64,000 nt of DNA from Conchocele bisecta. Lineage: Eukaryota; Mollusca; Bivalvia; Lucinida; Thyasiridae. Location of the stretch: positions 112,580,773 through 112,644,772 of the forward strand of contig CM055265.1 in the NCBI GenBank assembly GCA_029237695.1, given 5' to 3'. Each line of letters begins with the position of its first letter. The stretch's first letter is position 1. Positions 33,417 to 44,322 of the stretch are shown here, piece by piece. Both the position numbers and the translations under genes were made by a program. The notes beneath the pieces are model-generated. The model was not told the origin of the DNA. It searched no databases and saw only the letters and a program-made list of their open reading frames with translations.

Positions 33417-36400
33417 TTGTTTTTAACTTGACCCATTTTTTCCGCGCAATCGACTTAGCCATTTTCAATGTTAAGTTTTCGCGTTTTCAATGTTAAGTTT
33501 TCGTGTTAAGTCCATTTCTTTGGTACTGTACCACCTAGGACCACCAAGCTTTCACAGCTTCATAATCAAGGGGTGCCCACCACATATCACTATCCAACAT
33601 GTTACTTTTTTTTTAACTTGACCCATTTTTCCGCGCAATCGACTTAGCCATTTTCAATGTTAAGTTTTCGCGTTTTCAATGTTAAGTTTTCGTGTTTAAG
33701 TCCATTTCTTTGGTACTGTACCACCTAGGACCACCAAACTTTCACAGCTTCATAATCAAGGGGTACCCACCACATATCACTATCCAACATGTTACTCTTT
33801 TTTTTAACTTGACCCATTTTTTCCGCGCAGTCGACTTACCCATTTTCTAATGTTAAGTTTTCGCATTTACAATGTTAAGTTTTCGTGTTAAGTCCATTTC
33901 TTTGGTACTGTACCACCTAGGACCACCAAACTTTCACAGCTTCATAACCAAGGGGTGCCTACCACATACAACTATCCAACATGTGACCATTTTTTTACCT
34001 TCACTCCTATTATTTCTACGTAATTGACTTAGCCATTTTCAACGTTAACTTTTTAATGTACGTCTGGTTAAAGTTTTTTGGTTAATACTTTTTCGTTATA
34101 CTATATCTCTGCAACTGCTTCGCCCATTACCTTGAAACTTCACATGGGTGATTAATCATCATCCATATTTTCATTCTAACCCCCAACCGTGCGGCCCCTG
34201 TGCCCAATGTCAAGGTCAAATTACTTTGAATTTGTTTGTTAAAGTTTTTTTTGTGTACTACATCTCTGCAACTGCTTCACCCAATACCTTGATACTTCAC
34301 ATGGGTGTTTATCATCATTGTTGCACCTGCTTGCGGAAAGCGCGATCCTGTGCCCAATGTCAAGGTCAAATTACTTTGAATTTTTTTGTTAAAGTTTTTT
34401 CGTGTACTATATCTCTGCAACTGCTTCACGCAATACCTTGATACTTCACATGGGTGTTTATCATCATTGTCGCACCTGCTTGCGGAAAGCGCGATCCTGT
34501 GCCCAATGTCAAGGTCAAATTACTTTGAATTTTTTTGTTAAAGTTTTTTCGTGTACTATATCTCTGCAACTGCTTCACGCAATACCTTGATACTTCACAT
34601 GGGTGTTTATCATCATTGTCGCACCTGCTTGCGGAAGCGCGATCCTGTGCCCAATGTCAAGGTCAAATTACTTTGAATTTTTTTGTTAAAGTTTTTTCGT
34701 GTACTATATCTCTGCAACTGCTTCACCCATTACCTTGACCTTGATACTTCACATGGGTGTTTATCATCATTGTCACACCTGCTTGCGGAAAGCGCGATAT
34801 CGTCGGCATTTTGGCATACGTCCGTCCGTTCGTCCGTGTGTTCGGTTAAAGTTTTTTGGTTAAAGTTTTTCCATCTACTATATCTGTTTTTTTAGTGTCC
34901 ATGCCTCGCCCCAAGGGCGACATGCAGGCCACGGCCATCTAGTCTACAAAAAGTGGGTATAATTATGTTATCCAAGTGTCTATGCTTGGAAAAAACCTGG
35001 CCTTCGTGGCTTTGCCTCGTTATTATACTGAATTTATTACATTATCACAGCCATTTTGGCTGTGATAATGTAATAAATTCAGTATAATAATTCTCCATAC
35101 TTTTAATCATCACATATATGCAGTCGTTAGTTCTATATGGAATAATTCATTTCGGGGAAAATTAATGATTACTCCCTCAAAGTATACTTTGCCAGATAAG
35201 TATACTTTGCAATGTTGATGAAATCGGCTACAGAAGTTGTTCTAAGGGAAGTCACATGTGATTTTCCTTATTCCCTAACCTAATTAATATTGGAATAAAA
35301 TGGGGCCGGTGGGAGGCCTTTAGTTGCTTATGAAATGTGTTTAATATTGTATTTCTATTTCTCACTAAAGTTTTCTATTGCATTTCATGCCAGTTACAGT
35401 GGAACCTCTCTAAACCAGACACCATGTAGACATATGTTGGTAATTCTGAAGCGTTTCATTCTATTTTAACTCCGATGGTGTTGTCTGTTCGCGATCGCAA
35501 AACACGAATGGCTTGGAATGGTCATATGCCTGATTTACAGTGGAACCTCTCTAAACTGGACACCCTTGGACCTCTCAGGGTGTCCGGTTGAAAGAAGTTC
35601 CACTGTATATGGTCACAAACATAGCTGCGGTCTACCAGTGTTTATACCGACTGTTGTAAATGCTGCTTTTGTCATGCACGCATGCATCTATATAATGCGG
35701 TGAAATTTACCCCATCAGAAATAATAATGTGCCCATTCATAGTTGATTTATTGGGTGGAAATAAAAATACCGAGCAGAGCCCATAAAAGGCATCTTATAC
35801 CCAGATAATGGAGCGGTTATAAATCAGCTGAGTCTGGCAATATTTTGAAATAATACAGTTAAGGCCATATAATTATTTACTGAATATCATCCCCGCCTGC
35901 CCCTAAAAATAATGACAGATTATGTTTTTATTTGTATATATTTTAATAATTACAACAAATTTTAATAAAAAATAAAAAATAAAAGCCGGCCATCCGCCCC
36001 ATTTTCCCCCCAATGTTGGGATGATGATATTCAGTAAATTAACTTTATATGGCCTAAGGACGGGTGAACTGTAGTATGCCACAGACAGGCTCTGGCTTGA
36101 CTTTGACTTCAGGTTATATTTAACAGCGGGAATTGGCTCGAAAACCGTCCATACCCGGGTATTAATTGAGCCCATAGTCTTCAGGTCAATGGTTGTTGGT
36201 CTGGTGTCTTTTCGAATTCTTCCTCAGGATGGGAGGGTATGTGTATATCTTAATGATGAACCCATCCTTAAGGATTCATATCTTAACTGTAAATCTTACT
36301 GGGATTCACACCAGTAGCCGATTTCATAAAAATTGCAAAGTATACTTTTCTAGCAAAGTATACTTTGAGAGAGTAATCATTTATTTTCCCTGAAATGCAT

Positions 36401-37678
36401 TGTTTCATATAGAACTAATTCGGCTGTGATAATGTAATAAATTCAGCATAATCAAAATTAATAAATGTATCCGTAAATTGAAAATTTCTCCCTCGAAGTA
36501 TAATTTGCTACTTATTTACTTTACAATTTTGGTGTAAATAGGCTACAGGTCATCCGATGTAGTAAGGGAATACTAGATCAGTCTTCAGTGTTGAAATTTT
36601 GGATTGTAATTTTAAATTAAGGATGAAAAAATTTAAGAACAAAGAAGGAACTGCGTAAATATACCCCTTGTAGCCCCCCTCGTTCTACTGGCCATGATAT
36701 GCATTCCGTGTTGTATCACACAAATATTTGCTCAGATTTCCAGTATATTTATAATTGTTTCAAGGGCTGTGCCTGGCTTATCACTGGGTGATAAGTAAAT
36801 TTGCTTAATTTCTCAAAGTAAACAACGACCCTTGTTCCAGCTCCATGTATGCTATAGCTGGCTTAATGTCGCTATGAGAATTAGCATGTTTATGTAAATA
36901 TTTGCCTTGTGCTTATGATTTACAAGTAGCGTGGTGACTTATGGACAGTGGATTTGATTTTAGTCACTCAGACTTTTTTACGTATATTAACGTGTCAGGA
37001 GATATCTGGTTAACCGGCTATCAAATTGTTTTTTCGGAGTTGTTTATTTCTCATCGAGGATTCTGTTTGCTGAATGACGGTAAGCATTACACATTTCAGA
37101 TAATTATTAGCTTGGCACCTGTACACTATTTATCAGGTCTATGAATACAATACGACAGTGTGTCCTGTGTGTTAAACACTTGCCATTTTGGCCCGTTTCT
37201 TATAAAAAACATTTTGGCCCGTTTCTCATTAAACTTCCCAGAATCATTGCCTCACTTGTCTCCAGAAAGCAAATTGGCCACCGCGATTTCAAAATGAACT
37301 TTCAATCTATTCCATTGAACCCTACTGCCCAATTATAAAAAATGATACATTTTATAAAATTAGTTTTCGGAACCCTGTCTGTCTATTTGTTTGTCCAAAT
37401 GTCACTGAGAGTCGACTACCTGTTTGAATACCTGGTTGACTACCTACTATCTCTGTTACCCCTAGTCATATTGGCTTCATACTTCATATACCGTAAAGAT
37501 TCTAATAGACGCCCATGCTCTAATAGATGCCCACCCCCCACTTTTTACGTTGAAAATGTCAATTTTTTTCGCTGATTTTCACAAAATTAGTGCCTCTAAT
37601 AAACGTCCAGTACTAACTTGAACAAAATCGGAGCTATAATTGTCCAACTTTGATTTCTTTTCTTTCCATTATTTCGAA
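33417..37678 (+). repeat. Segmental duplication, copy 2 (~4.3 kb)
   Basis: Collinear with 27240-31303 with one extra 185-bp unit and small indels. It ends exactly at the N run, at a point where copy 1 continues, so the true right boundary is hidden. Confidence 0.85.
35020..35090. repeat. Perfect fold-back repeat, 34-bp arms (duplicate)
   Basis: Identical to 28650-28720: left arm 35020-35053, loop 35054-35056, right arm 35057-35090. Confidence 0.95.
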
Positions 37679-38178
37679 NNNNNNNNNNNNNNNNNNNNNN
37701 NNNNNNNNNNNNNNNNNNNNNNNNNNNNNNNNNNNNNNNNNNNNNNNNNNNNNNNNNNNNNNNNNNNNNNNNNNNNNNNNNNNNNNNNNNNNNNNNNNNN
37801 NNNNNNNNNNNNNNNNNNNNNNNNNNNNNNNNNNNNNNNNNNNNNNNNNNNNNNNNNNNNNNNNNNNNNNNNNNNNNNNNNNNNNNNNNNNNNNNNNNNN
37901 NNNNNNNNNNNNNNNNNNNNNNNNNNNNNNNNNNNNNNNNNNNNNNNNNNNNNNNNNNNNNNNNNNNNNNNNNNNNNNNNNNNNNNNNNNNNNNNNNNNN
38001 NNNNNNNNNNNNNNNNNNNNNNNNNNNNNNNNNNNNNNNNNNNNNNNNNNNNNNNNNNNNNNNNNNNNNNNNNNNNNNNNNNNNNNNNNNNNNNNNNNNN
38101 NNNNNNNNNNNNNNNNNNNNNNNNNNNNNNNNNNNNNNNNNNNNNNNNNNNNNNNNNNNNNNNNNNNNNNNNNNNNNN
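37679..38178. other. Assembly gap of exactly 500 N
   Basis: The round length indicates a placeholder of unknown real size. It separates the duplicated segment from the Polinton and hides the left terminus of the latter and possibly its capsid module. Confidence 0.99.
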
Positions 38179-38506
38179 GATTGCTCCAACACAATCGAAC
38201 CAGATTGTTACTCTGCCACTGGATGGCATACCGCATATAAAAAATCCCAAAAGACAGGCAGCTGGGCGGGCGGCGGCTGCCACCCAAAAAGTTAAACAAG
38301 ATAAAATACTCGCCGAGCTTCGAGAGGCTAAAACAGTCGTTGCAATCGGGGACGGAGACAGCAAAACATCTGAAGACAGAGCAATCGGGTTCAACTTCAA
38401 TCCCGATTGGGTTGAGTGCAACAACACCCCAAATTCACAAATTAGAAGCACACCCAAATTCTTTGAATTTGTCACCCAATACCAACTCCCGTTGGAGTTG
38501 GACTGA
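38179..38506 (+). CDS. Polinton ORF fragment, 5' end in the gap
   Basis: A frame is open from the gap edge for ~108 codons to a stop at 38504-38506. It holds a basic, Lys/Ala-rich stretch (KNPKRQAAGRAAA) and then a polar tail. No catalytic motif is visible and I do not recognise the product. An overlapping frame (38340-38690) holds the likely continuation with a membrane segment, so a frameshift may have split one gene in two near 38500. The start is unknown. Its position at the head of a run of small plus-strand Polinton genes suggests a structural or membrane-associated role, but that is only inferred from context. Confidence 0.5.
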
Positions 38507-38690
38507 ACCCCAATTCACGAATTGGAGTTGGTTTGTTGGTGGTAGTCTGGCAGTTGTTGGTGCCCTGTGCGTGTGGAAATACCCGAAAAAACAACCAGCC
38601 AGTGTTCAGAAGAAACACCAATCATCAACAATGTTGAATTTGGATGCGCCCCATTTAAACATTGATCGCGACCCCTTTTATATGCAATAA
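38340..38690 (+). CDS. Polinton small membrane-type ORF
   Basis: The 116-codon frame ends at 38690, nine bases before the next ATG. The first ~70 residues are low-complexity polar and may be the wrong frame of the overlapping upstream ORF. The last ~50 are more credible: a hydrophobic segment (WFVGGSLAVVGALCVW, residues ~68-84) is followed by a basic, polar tail. That pattern fits a single-pass membrane protein. The local palindrome ccaactcccgttggagttgg lies at the suspected frame change. Family not recognised. The tight spacing to 38699 suggests that these small genes are expressed together. Confidence 0.45.
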   Translation: MQSGTETAKHLKTEQSGSTSIPIGLSATTPQIHKLEAHPNSLNLSPNTNSRWSWTEPQFTNWSWFVGGSLAVVGALCVWKYPKKQPASVQKKHQSSTMLNLDAPHLNIDRDPFYMQ

Positions 38691-38698
38691 TTATAACA

Positions 38699-38932
38699 AT
38701 GGCTGAACAAGATGGTAAAGTGTTAGTGAATGCGCTTTATCACGCCGTGGTGATATCGGGTTTCAGTATCGGGTATGCTCGACTATCAAAGATGGCCCTA
38801 GGAGGATCCGCTCCCAAATTGGACTTTACTGTGAGAGACGTAGGGCTCGCGACCTTAGATGTAGCGGCTGCAGTTTGGACCCGAGATTATCTAGTTAAAG
38901 CTGGAATTCTACCCGTTAATATATGGAAATAA
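38699..38932 (+). CDS. Polinton conserved small hydrophobic protein
   Basis: This intact 77-codon ORF has two hydrophobic stretches: residues ~8-33 (VNALYHAVVISGFSIGYARL) and ~48-70 (VGLATLDVAAAVWTRDYLVK). Small proteins of this type, placed just before a MASIA-type ORF, recur in Polintons as I know them; their function is not established. It could be a membrane or virion-associated protein. The stop at 38930-38932 directly abuts the ATG of the next gene, which implies co-transcription and coupled expression. It is one of the few genes in this element without a frame break. Confidence 0.65.
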   Translation: MAEQDGKVLVNALYHAVVISGFSIGYARLSKMALGGSAPKLDFTVRDVGLATLDVAAAVWTRDYLVKAGILPVNIWK

Positions 38933-39353
38933 ATGGCTTCAATCGCAGTAATAGTAGGTGGTGCGCTTGTAAACGCATTGGCGTTCAGCGGTAGCAACTT
39001 TATATTCTCTAAAATGAAAAGCTCGAACGTGGATGAGGAGCGTAAGCGTCATGATTTAGCTGTAGAACAACTCAATAGTGCAAAGGAAGCGTGGTAAAAA
39101 AAACGAACCGCCCATCTGGACTGGGTCAACGAAGAGCTTCGCCGCGAAAATCACGCCGCGCAAACTTTTCAGAACGTTGAAGAAGCCAACCGCGAGTACG
39201 CGCTGGCATATCCGCACAAGTCTCGATCCAATGGATCCCGAGCTCCAACTTTCAGATTTCTATGTACCGTCAGAGGCCCAAAAGGACCGCGAGATCGCGT
39301 TCATCGTCGTGGGAATGGGTGTGGTTGGGCTAGTCGGCTACTATATAAAATAA
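38933..39353 (+). pseudogene. Polinton conserved membrane-type gene, broken
   Basis: The ATG follows the preceding stop with no gap. The N-terminus has a hydrophobic segment (IAVIVGGALVNALAFSG), then a charged, probably helical region (DEERKRHDLAVEQL). A TAA at 39095-39097, followed by a run of A, interrupts the frame. Downstream the same frame resumes with helical charged sequence, then changes frame near 39220 into the last ~40 codons. These end in a second hydrophobic segment (IAFIVVGMGVVGLVGYYIK) and a stop at 39351-39353. I recognise this N-hydrophobic/coiled/C-hydrophobic layout as a recurrent Polinton ORF of unknown function. Both defects sit near homopolymers or single-base changes, so assembly error is a fair alternative to decay. 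Confidence 0.65.
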
Positions 39354-39381
39354 TTAATTAATTAAAAAAACATTTTTTTTT

Positions 39382-39402
39382 TATAAATATATATATATAT
39401 AG
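39382..39402 (+). promoter_or_regulatory. TATA-like tract before a small Polinton ORF
   Basis: tataaatatatatatatata lies 5 bp upstream of the ATG at 39407, after a T run. It matches a TATA-type core. The very short distance leaves little room for a leader, so it may be only an AT-rich spacer. Confidence 0.35.
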
Positions 39403-39406
39403 AACG

Positions 39407-39743
39407 ATGTTAGTTGACGAACTTTATGACGCTATGATCGATGTAGGCTACACTGCCCAAAAACATCGTTTACCTGGTGCAAAGAGTATGATTCGTCTGG
39501 CCCGAGATTCTCTCGAGACGTTGCGCGAGGACGAAAAAGCGGCCACCCTTTTCGCAAAGCGGATGTTAGATTCCTCCATCAACAATGTTGAATTAGATTC
39601 CCCTCTCCTGTTCCAACACAAACGTGATTGGGGTTGCAGCGAAACTTCCAAAAAGATTTATTATTAACGACGCAGTTACCGGACAAACTGGCGAGGGCAT
39701 GTTGGAGATTGTCCGATATATTAGAATACTTCGCATACGATGA
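39407..39743 (+). pseudogene. Polinton small ORF upstream of the integrase, frameshifted
   Basis: The ATG-started frame runs 86 codons to 39667 and is mostly helical and charged (YDAMIDVGYTAQKH, then LARDSLETLREDEKAAT). Near 39640 a second frame becomes open and continues in similar style to a TGA at 39741-39743. That TGA overlaps the integrase ATG at 39740 in an ATGA arrangement, so the original gene probably ended there and has suffered one frameshift. No catalytic motif was seen and the function is unknown. The stop/start overlap suggests that it was expressed together with the integrase. Confidence 0.55.
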
Positions 39744-40726
39744 ACACGCGCAAACTTGATACCAAACTAACGCGCAAGCTGTCGAATACATACTATAGCC
39801 CACGCGGCTACTGGAAGGGACTCGCGGCCATCAAGAACCTCGCGGCGGCGACCAAGGTTTCAGAAAACGCTGTCAAGGAATGGCTCAAGAAGCAGGCCAT
39901 CTGGCAGATCTATTTACCCGCGCCTCACAATATTCCGCGCCCGAAATTCGACGTGCCGGTGCCGAACCAAGTTCACCAAGCGGATCTCCTGTTTCTCCCT
40001 CACGATCGCGTCGGTCGCAAACGTACAAGTACGCACTGACAATCGTTGGACGTAGCGAGTCGTTATAAGGGGGCTGAGCCGTTGGCCACTAAAGAGTCTA
40101 AGGAGGTGGCCGAGGCTCTTTCCCGAATATATAAGAGGAGTCCTCTCAAATGGCCGAATCTTCTCCAGGTCGATCCCGGCGCGAGTTCATGGGCGCGGTC
40201 TCTCATCTATTGTCTAAGCACAAAGTTTCTATCAGACGCGGCCGCGTCAACATCCACCGGGACCAGGGAATCGTGGAACGCTTCAATCGAACCCTGGCTG
40301 AGAGACTGTTCGGACACCAATACGCCAAAGAACTTGTAGACCCCCATTCACGATCGACCGAGTGGTGGCCAGACTGCCCGCCGTGGTCTCCGCACTGAAC
40401 GGAGAGGTGACCAGATTGATAGGTAAGAAGCCTGTAGATGCTATCAAGTTTAAAAGGGTGAAGAGCAAGCCCTCTGCCGTCTCGCGCGGGCGACCCGTTG
40501 GTTTAGAGGAGCAACGGCTTCCATCAGATATTGACGTCCGGTACCTCTATCAAACCGGGAGAGCTCGAAGGTGGCAGCCGCCCGCGCGACTGATCCCGTG
40601 TGGTCTCTCAATGTATATCATCTAGATCGATCTATTACCAAACCTGATGAGCCCGTGCTCTACTATTTGGATGATGGGCCATCTCGTGGGTTTGTTCGCG
40701 AAGAACTTTCTTATAGTGCCTTCTGA
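39740..40726 (+). pseudogene. Polinton retroviral-type integrase, multiply frameshifted
   Basis: It joins element DNA to host DNA in the nucleus through a DDE catalytic core. The first 99 codons are intact: a helix-turn-helix-like N-terminus (TKVSENAVKEWLKKQ) and the first catalytic Asp in HQADLLFL. Later pieces lie in other frames: the region around VDVASRYKGAEPL is followed by the second Asp (LLQVDPG, ~40168-40190), and the catalytic Glu is in GIVERFNRTLAERL (~40266-40307). The C-terminal part resembles the Polinton integrase tail, with KPDEPVLYYLDDGP near 40646-40690. At least four or five frame changes are present (about 40030, 40045, 40185, 40360 and 40560). The stop at 40724-40726 lies within the tail of the convergent polymerase gene. 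Confidence 0.8.
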
Positions 40727-43461
40727 CACCCAGCTACCACCAGGATCGTTACGAGATGTTCTGTATGTATTCCGTCTGGTAACACGCGTCTTTTTATCGT
40801 AGTATGCCGAGAGTGCTAATTTTTGTTGACAGTACGTTTCATAACGCCGTCTTTCATTTAATCTCCTCTATTTTGTGCTACATCTATAATGTGTTTTCCA
40901 TCTTCTGTAGTTTCACTTAGTACTCGTTTATATCTATCCCAATTTAAATTGTTAGTTCTCTTGGACATTCCTTTCGCAGAGTTTTTATTAATTTTAATTT
41001 GTTCCAAATTATCTTTAGTGAAATTAATTTTTTCTACGAAATAACACTTACTAGATAACGCTATTGCCCTATCCCCGCTAAATTCCATTTTGAAAAGTCC
41101 GGGCTCTCTTTCGCTCCATTTATCCCAAGCCAACCATTTATTTTTTTCTTTTTCAAACTCGTCTAGTAAGTTAGGTCTAATCAATTCCTCTATCGTTTTT
41201 CCACTAACTCCTATATACATACTATCTGTATCCATCTGTATTAATTCAAAGTCTTCTCTTTTTACGTATTTGTCTAGAAATTCGTAGTAAAATTCCAACA
41301 TTCTCCAATTTAGCTAGTTGATAAACCGCTATTCCACAATGGAATGGTTTATTTACCGCACACCTGGGTTTTCTTGAAGATATTTCGTACGCATCTCTAT
41401 CTCTTCCAAATCGTCAAAGAATGCAGATCTTAATGCTTTGTCAACACAGGTTTCGTTTTGCGTATATGTCGTATTTAAATGTCTCTCCGTTGCCTCTATC
41501 ATTTTTCCACAACACGAGTTTCCTAATAATTTCATTATGTCGGCTACTGGTTTCTTATTTGGTTCTACATCGCCTGTTCGTCTTGCGGCTGTAACTTCTT
41601 TTGCGAACCATTCGAAGGGTTTACCACTAATATAATCTATAACACGATGAACTCCCGTTATTTCTAGGCCGTGTTTTAAATACCATTTCAACAGTGGCGC
41701 GTACAGCAATACTTTAGTGGCGGTCATAGATCCCACCAATTTTCTTCCATTTCCTCTAGTTCTTCCAGTATCTTCCAAATATTTTATCATGTGTGTGGGA
41801 ACTTCATCAACCTCTACTTCTCTGTTTATAAAAAGTGGAGACATTTCAGAAAACTTATCTTTTAAGTTGTGTGGAACTTCTATATCCACCCCCGCAAACC
41901 CAAACCAGTCTCCAGATAAAACTCTTTTACAAAACTTTTTAATAAATTTAGGGTTATGTGGGAAATCTATATGATGTATAGTTTCTCTCCCACACGGCAT
42001 CTCTTTATTTAACGTAGATAAATATAACGCGTTTGCATCGTACCCCAAAACAGCCTTGCAAGGTTTGTTAATTTCATTTGAGGAATTAGATCTAATATTT
42101 GAAACACCAGCTTCTGCATATCGTGTAAATACTATTGATGGACCGCCAACTAGAGCGTCCTTCATCATTTCGTATGTTTCTTCTTTTGGTGCATATAGAG
42201 CATCCTCCGGTATAAATTTTTTTTCTTTAATGGTTCCTCTCAATAAATATTGTATAGCTACTCCAGGTAGTGTTACCGCATCTTTGAAAATATCCACACC
42301 TCTGTGTTTATAAAATTCACACATTTTTTCCACCGCTTCTAGGAACGGTGCTAAATCGTTATAATATTTCAACCAATCTCTGAAAGTTTTCATATTATTT
42401 TCTTCGAAAATTCTACGACATTTACTTAATTCTGTTTCATCTATTAACATTTTCCCATTTTCCCAGATAGTTTGGAATACCAATTCTCTATATCCGGTAG
42501 TCCTGGGTAATCCAGTTTGTCTGGAGAATTGAACCACTCGTAAGGAAAGAAAGATTTCTGTCCTTTGCATTCGTAGGCTTTTATCCAACTATCATAACTT
42601 ACACCAGGTCCTAGATAAAGTATTACATCAAGAAAACTCTGGAGTAAATAGAAATATTGTTGCGTTTGCACGTTTTCCGACCATTACTTTCTTTGTTGTT
42701 GATGCCAGTTCGCCTACTAGGTATTTCTTTATTAAGTTTATATCGTACTTACTGCTGTTAAAACCTATAACCGGCACTTGCTCTATCCACTGTTCGATCT
42801 TGGCGATTTGGTTTTTACGTAAATGTTCTGTATTAAACCTATATCTTGACCACACTTCTTCTCTTATAGCTTTTCCCCTGACTTTCAAATCTTCTACGAA
42901 TTTTTCTATAAGTTTTGCGGGATCTTTATCACAAATATGAGTTACTGTTCCTGAGAAATTATCTCCTATGCTAACGCTTACCGGAACGTGCTCGGCTTCG
43001 TACTCTAGATTATTACCGAGAGTTTCAAATTCTGGGTTGAGATATGCCTCAAAATCGTATACTATCTGATATGGATAAAGTGTAGTGTCGCAACCGATCT
43101 TTATGTCTTTACCCGTTCTTTGAAATTCGCATTCCCACATAACTACTAGGTTGAATTCTTTGCTTCTTCTAATAAGTGTATCTCTTCTCATAGTGGATGC
43201 GCGTTCTTCTTTTCTATGCTTTGCATGAATCTCACACCCGTGCCAGTAACAGCCGTGATATTGATATACGGTATTGGTTTCTGGACAGTATTCCATCTAC
43301 TGGAGCTCCTAAAATCCATCTTTCACCCCCGTGTCCACACTGTTCGTGTGAATGTGAATTCCCTCGCGCTTTTCCACAGAGTACATCCAATCGATCGCCC
43401 CATAACTGTTAGAACTTTTTGGGTAGAACGCTTTCTCGAACGACGAACGCGGGCGTCTAAA

Positions 43462-44274
43462 TTAATTACCATCACATACTACTTTTGTCTCACCTTTCAT
43501 ACATTTTGGTCCGTGTCTCTTCATATTACTCGCTTTCGTGAATTTCTGCTTGCAATTATCGCAGGCGTAAATTTTAGATAGGTTTTTAAGGTTTTTTATT
43601 AGAAATGCGTGATTATTAAACAGTCCTATTGTCATTGGTTTATTACCTATTGCCTTATAGTGCGCTGGTACCTTTTTCAACCACCATACGTTACATTCGG
43701 TGGGTTGATATACTTCTATACCGATTTTAAAAAACTGTTCAACCTTTTTCAGATCTGAAAAAGGAATTGGTGAAACCACATTACTACCAAAATATTGCTT
43801 ACTAAGTTCTTTCGCCTTTTCTGTACATCTGTCGGGTCTTTTATCTGTCATATGCATAGCTAGACACCTGAACAGACAAAGGTCGTCATTATACTTATCT
43901 AAAGAATACATACCTTTTTTATTCTTCAGCCATTCTGGAAGTTCTCCTCCTGCTGCTTCTTTGGATTGTAGTCCCAAATCTTTTCCCCTACTACCCTGTA
44001 TTAGCTTTACAAAAACCTCTACCCATCTTACAAACTTCCACTTTGTATTTGGTCTGTCTATTTTATCGGACATTATTCGTGTTTGCTCCTTATCTGACAG
44101 CCATTTTTTAACGGTTTTCATTGATGATAGTGGTTCGCTACCACCAAGATTTTTGTGAAATATTATAGTTTTAGGTTTTCCATTTTTAGTTTCCTCCATA
44201 TGTTCTAGCTTGTAAGAATATGAATATCTCAAATAAAAATTTGTTGTTAGATACGGAGCGAGTTTATCGGACAT
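43462..44274 (-). other. OTU-like and C2HC zinc-finger region of the polymerase
   Basis: Within the 270-codon block, residues 129-140 read NDDLCLFRCLAM, which resembles the Asp/Cys catalytic motif of OTU-type cysteine proteases. NHAFLI at 221-226 could supply the His. Residues 238-258 (C-x2-C-x12-H-x3-C) form a zinc-finger-like site. Deubiquitinase or processing activity is inferred from motifs only. The Cys and His stand in the same uninterrupted frame. Confidence 0.5.
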
Positions 44275-44322
44275 GCGTTCAGACTCGTTGATGTCAATGT
44301 TTTTACGAAAGGATAAATGTAA

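Noticed and set aside
37596..38506. Long open frames crossing 37679-38178 on both strands
   Set aside because: They run through N bases and have no sequence content there. Only the part after 38178 was considered.
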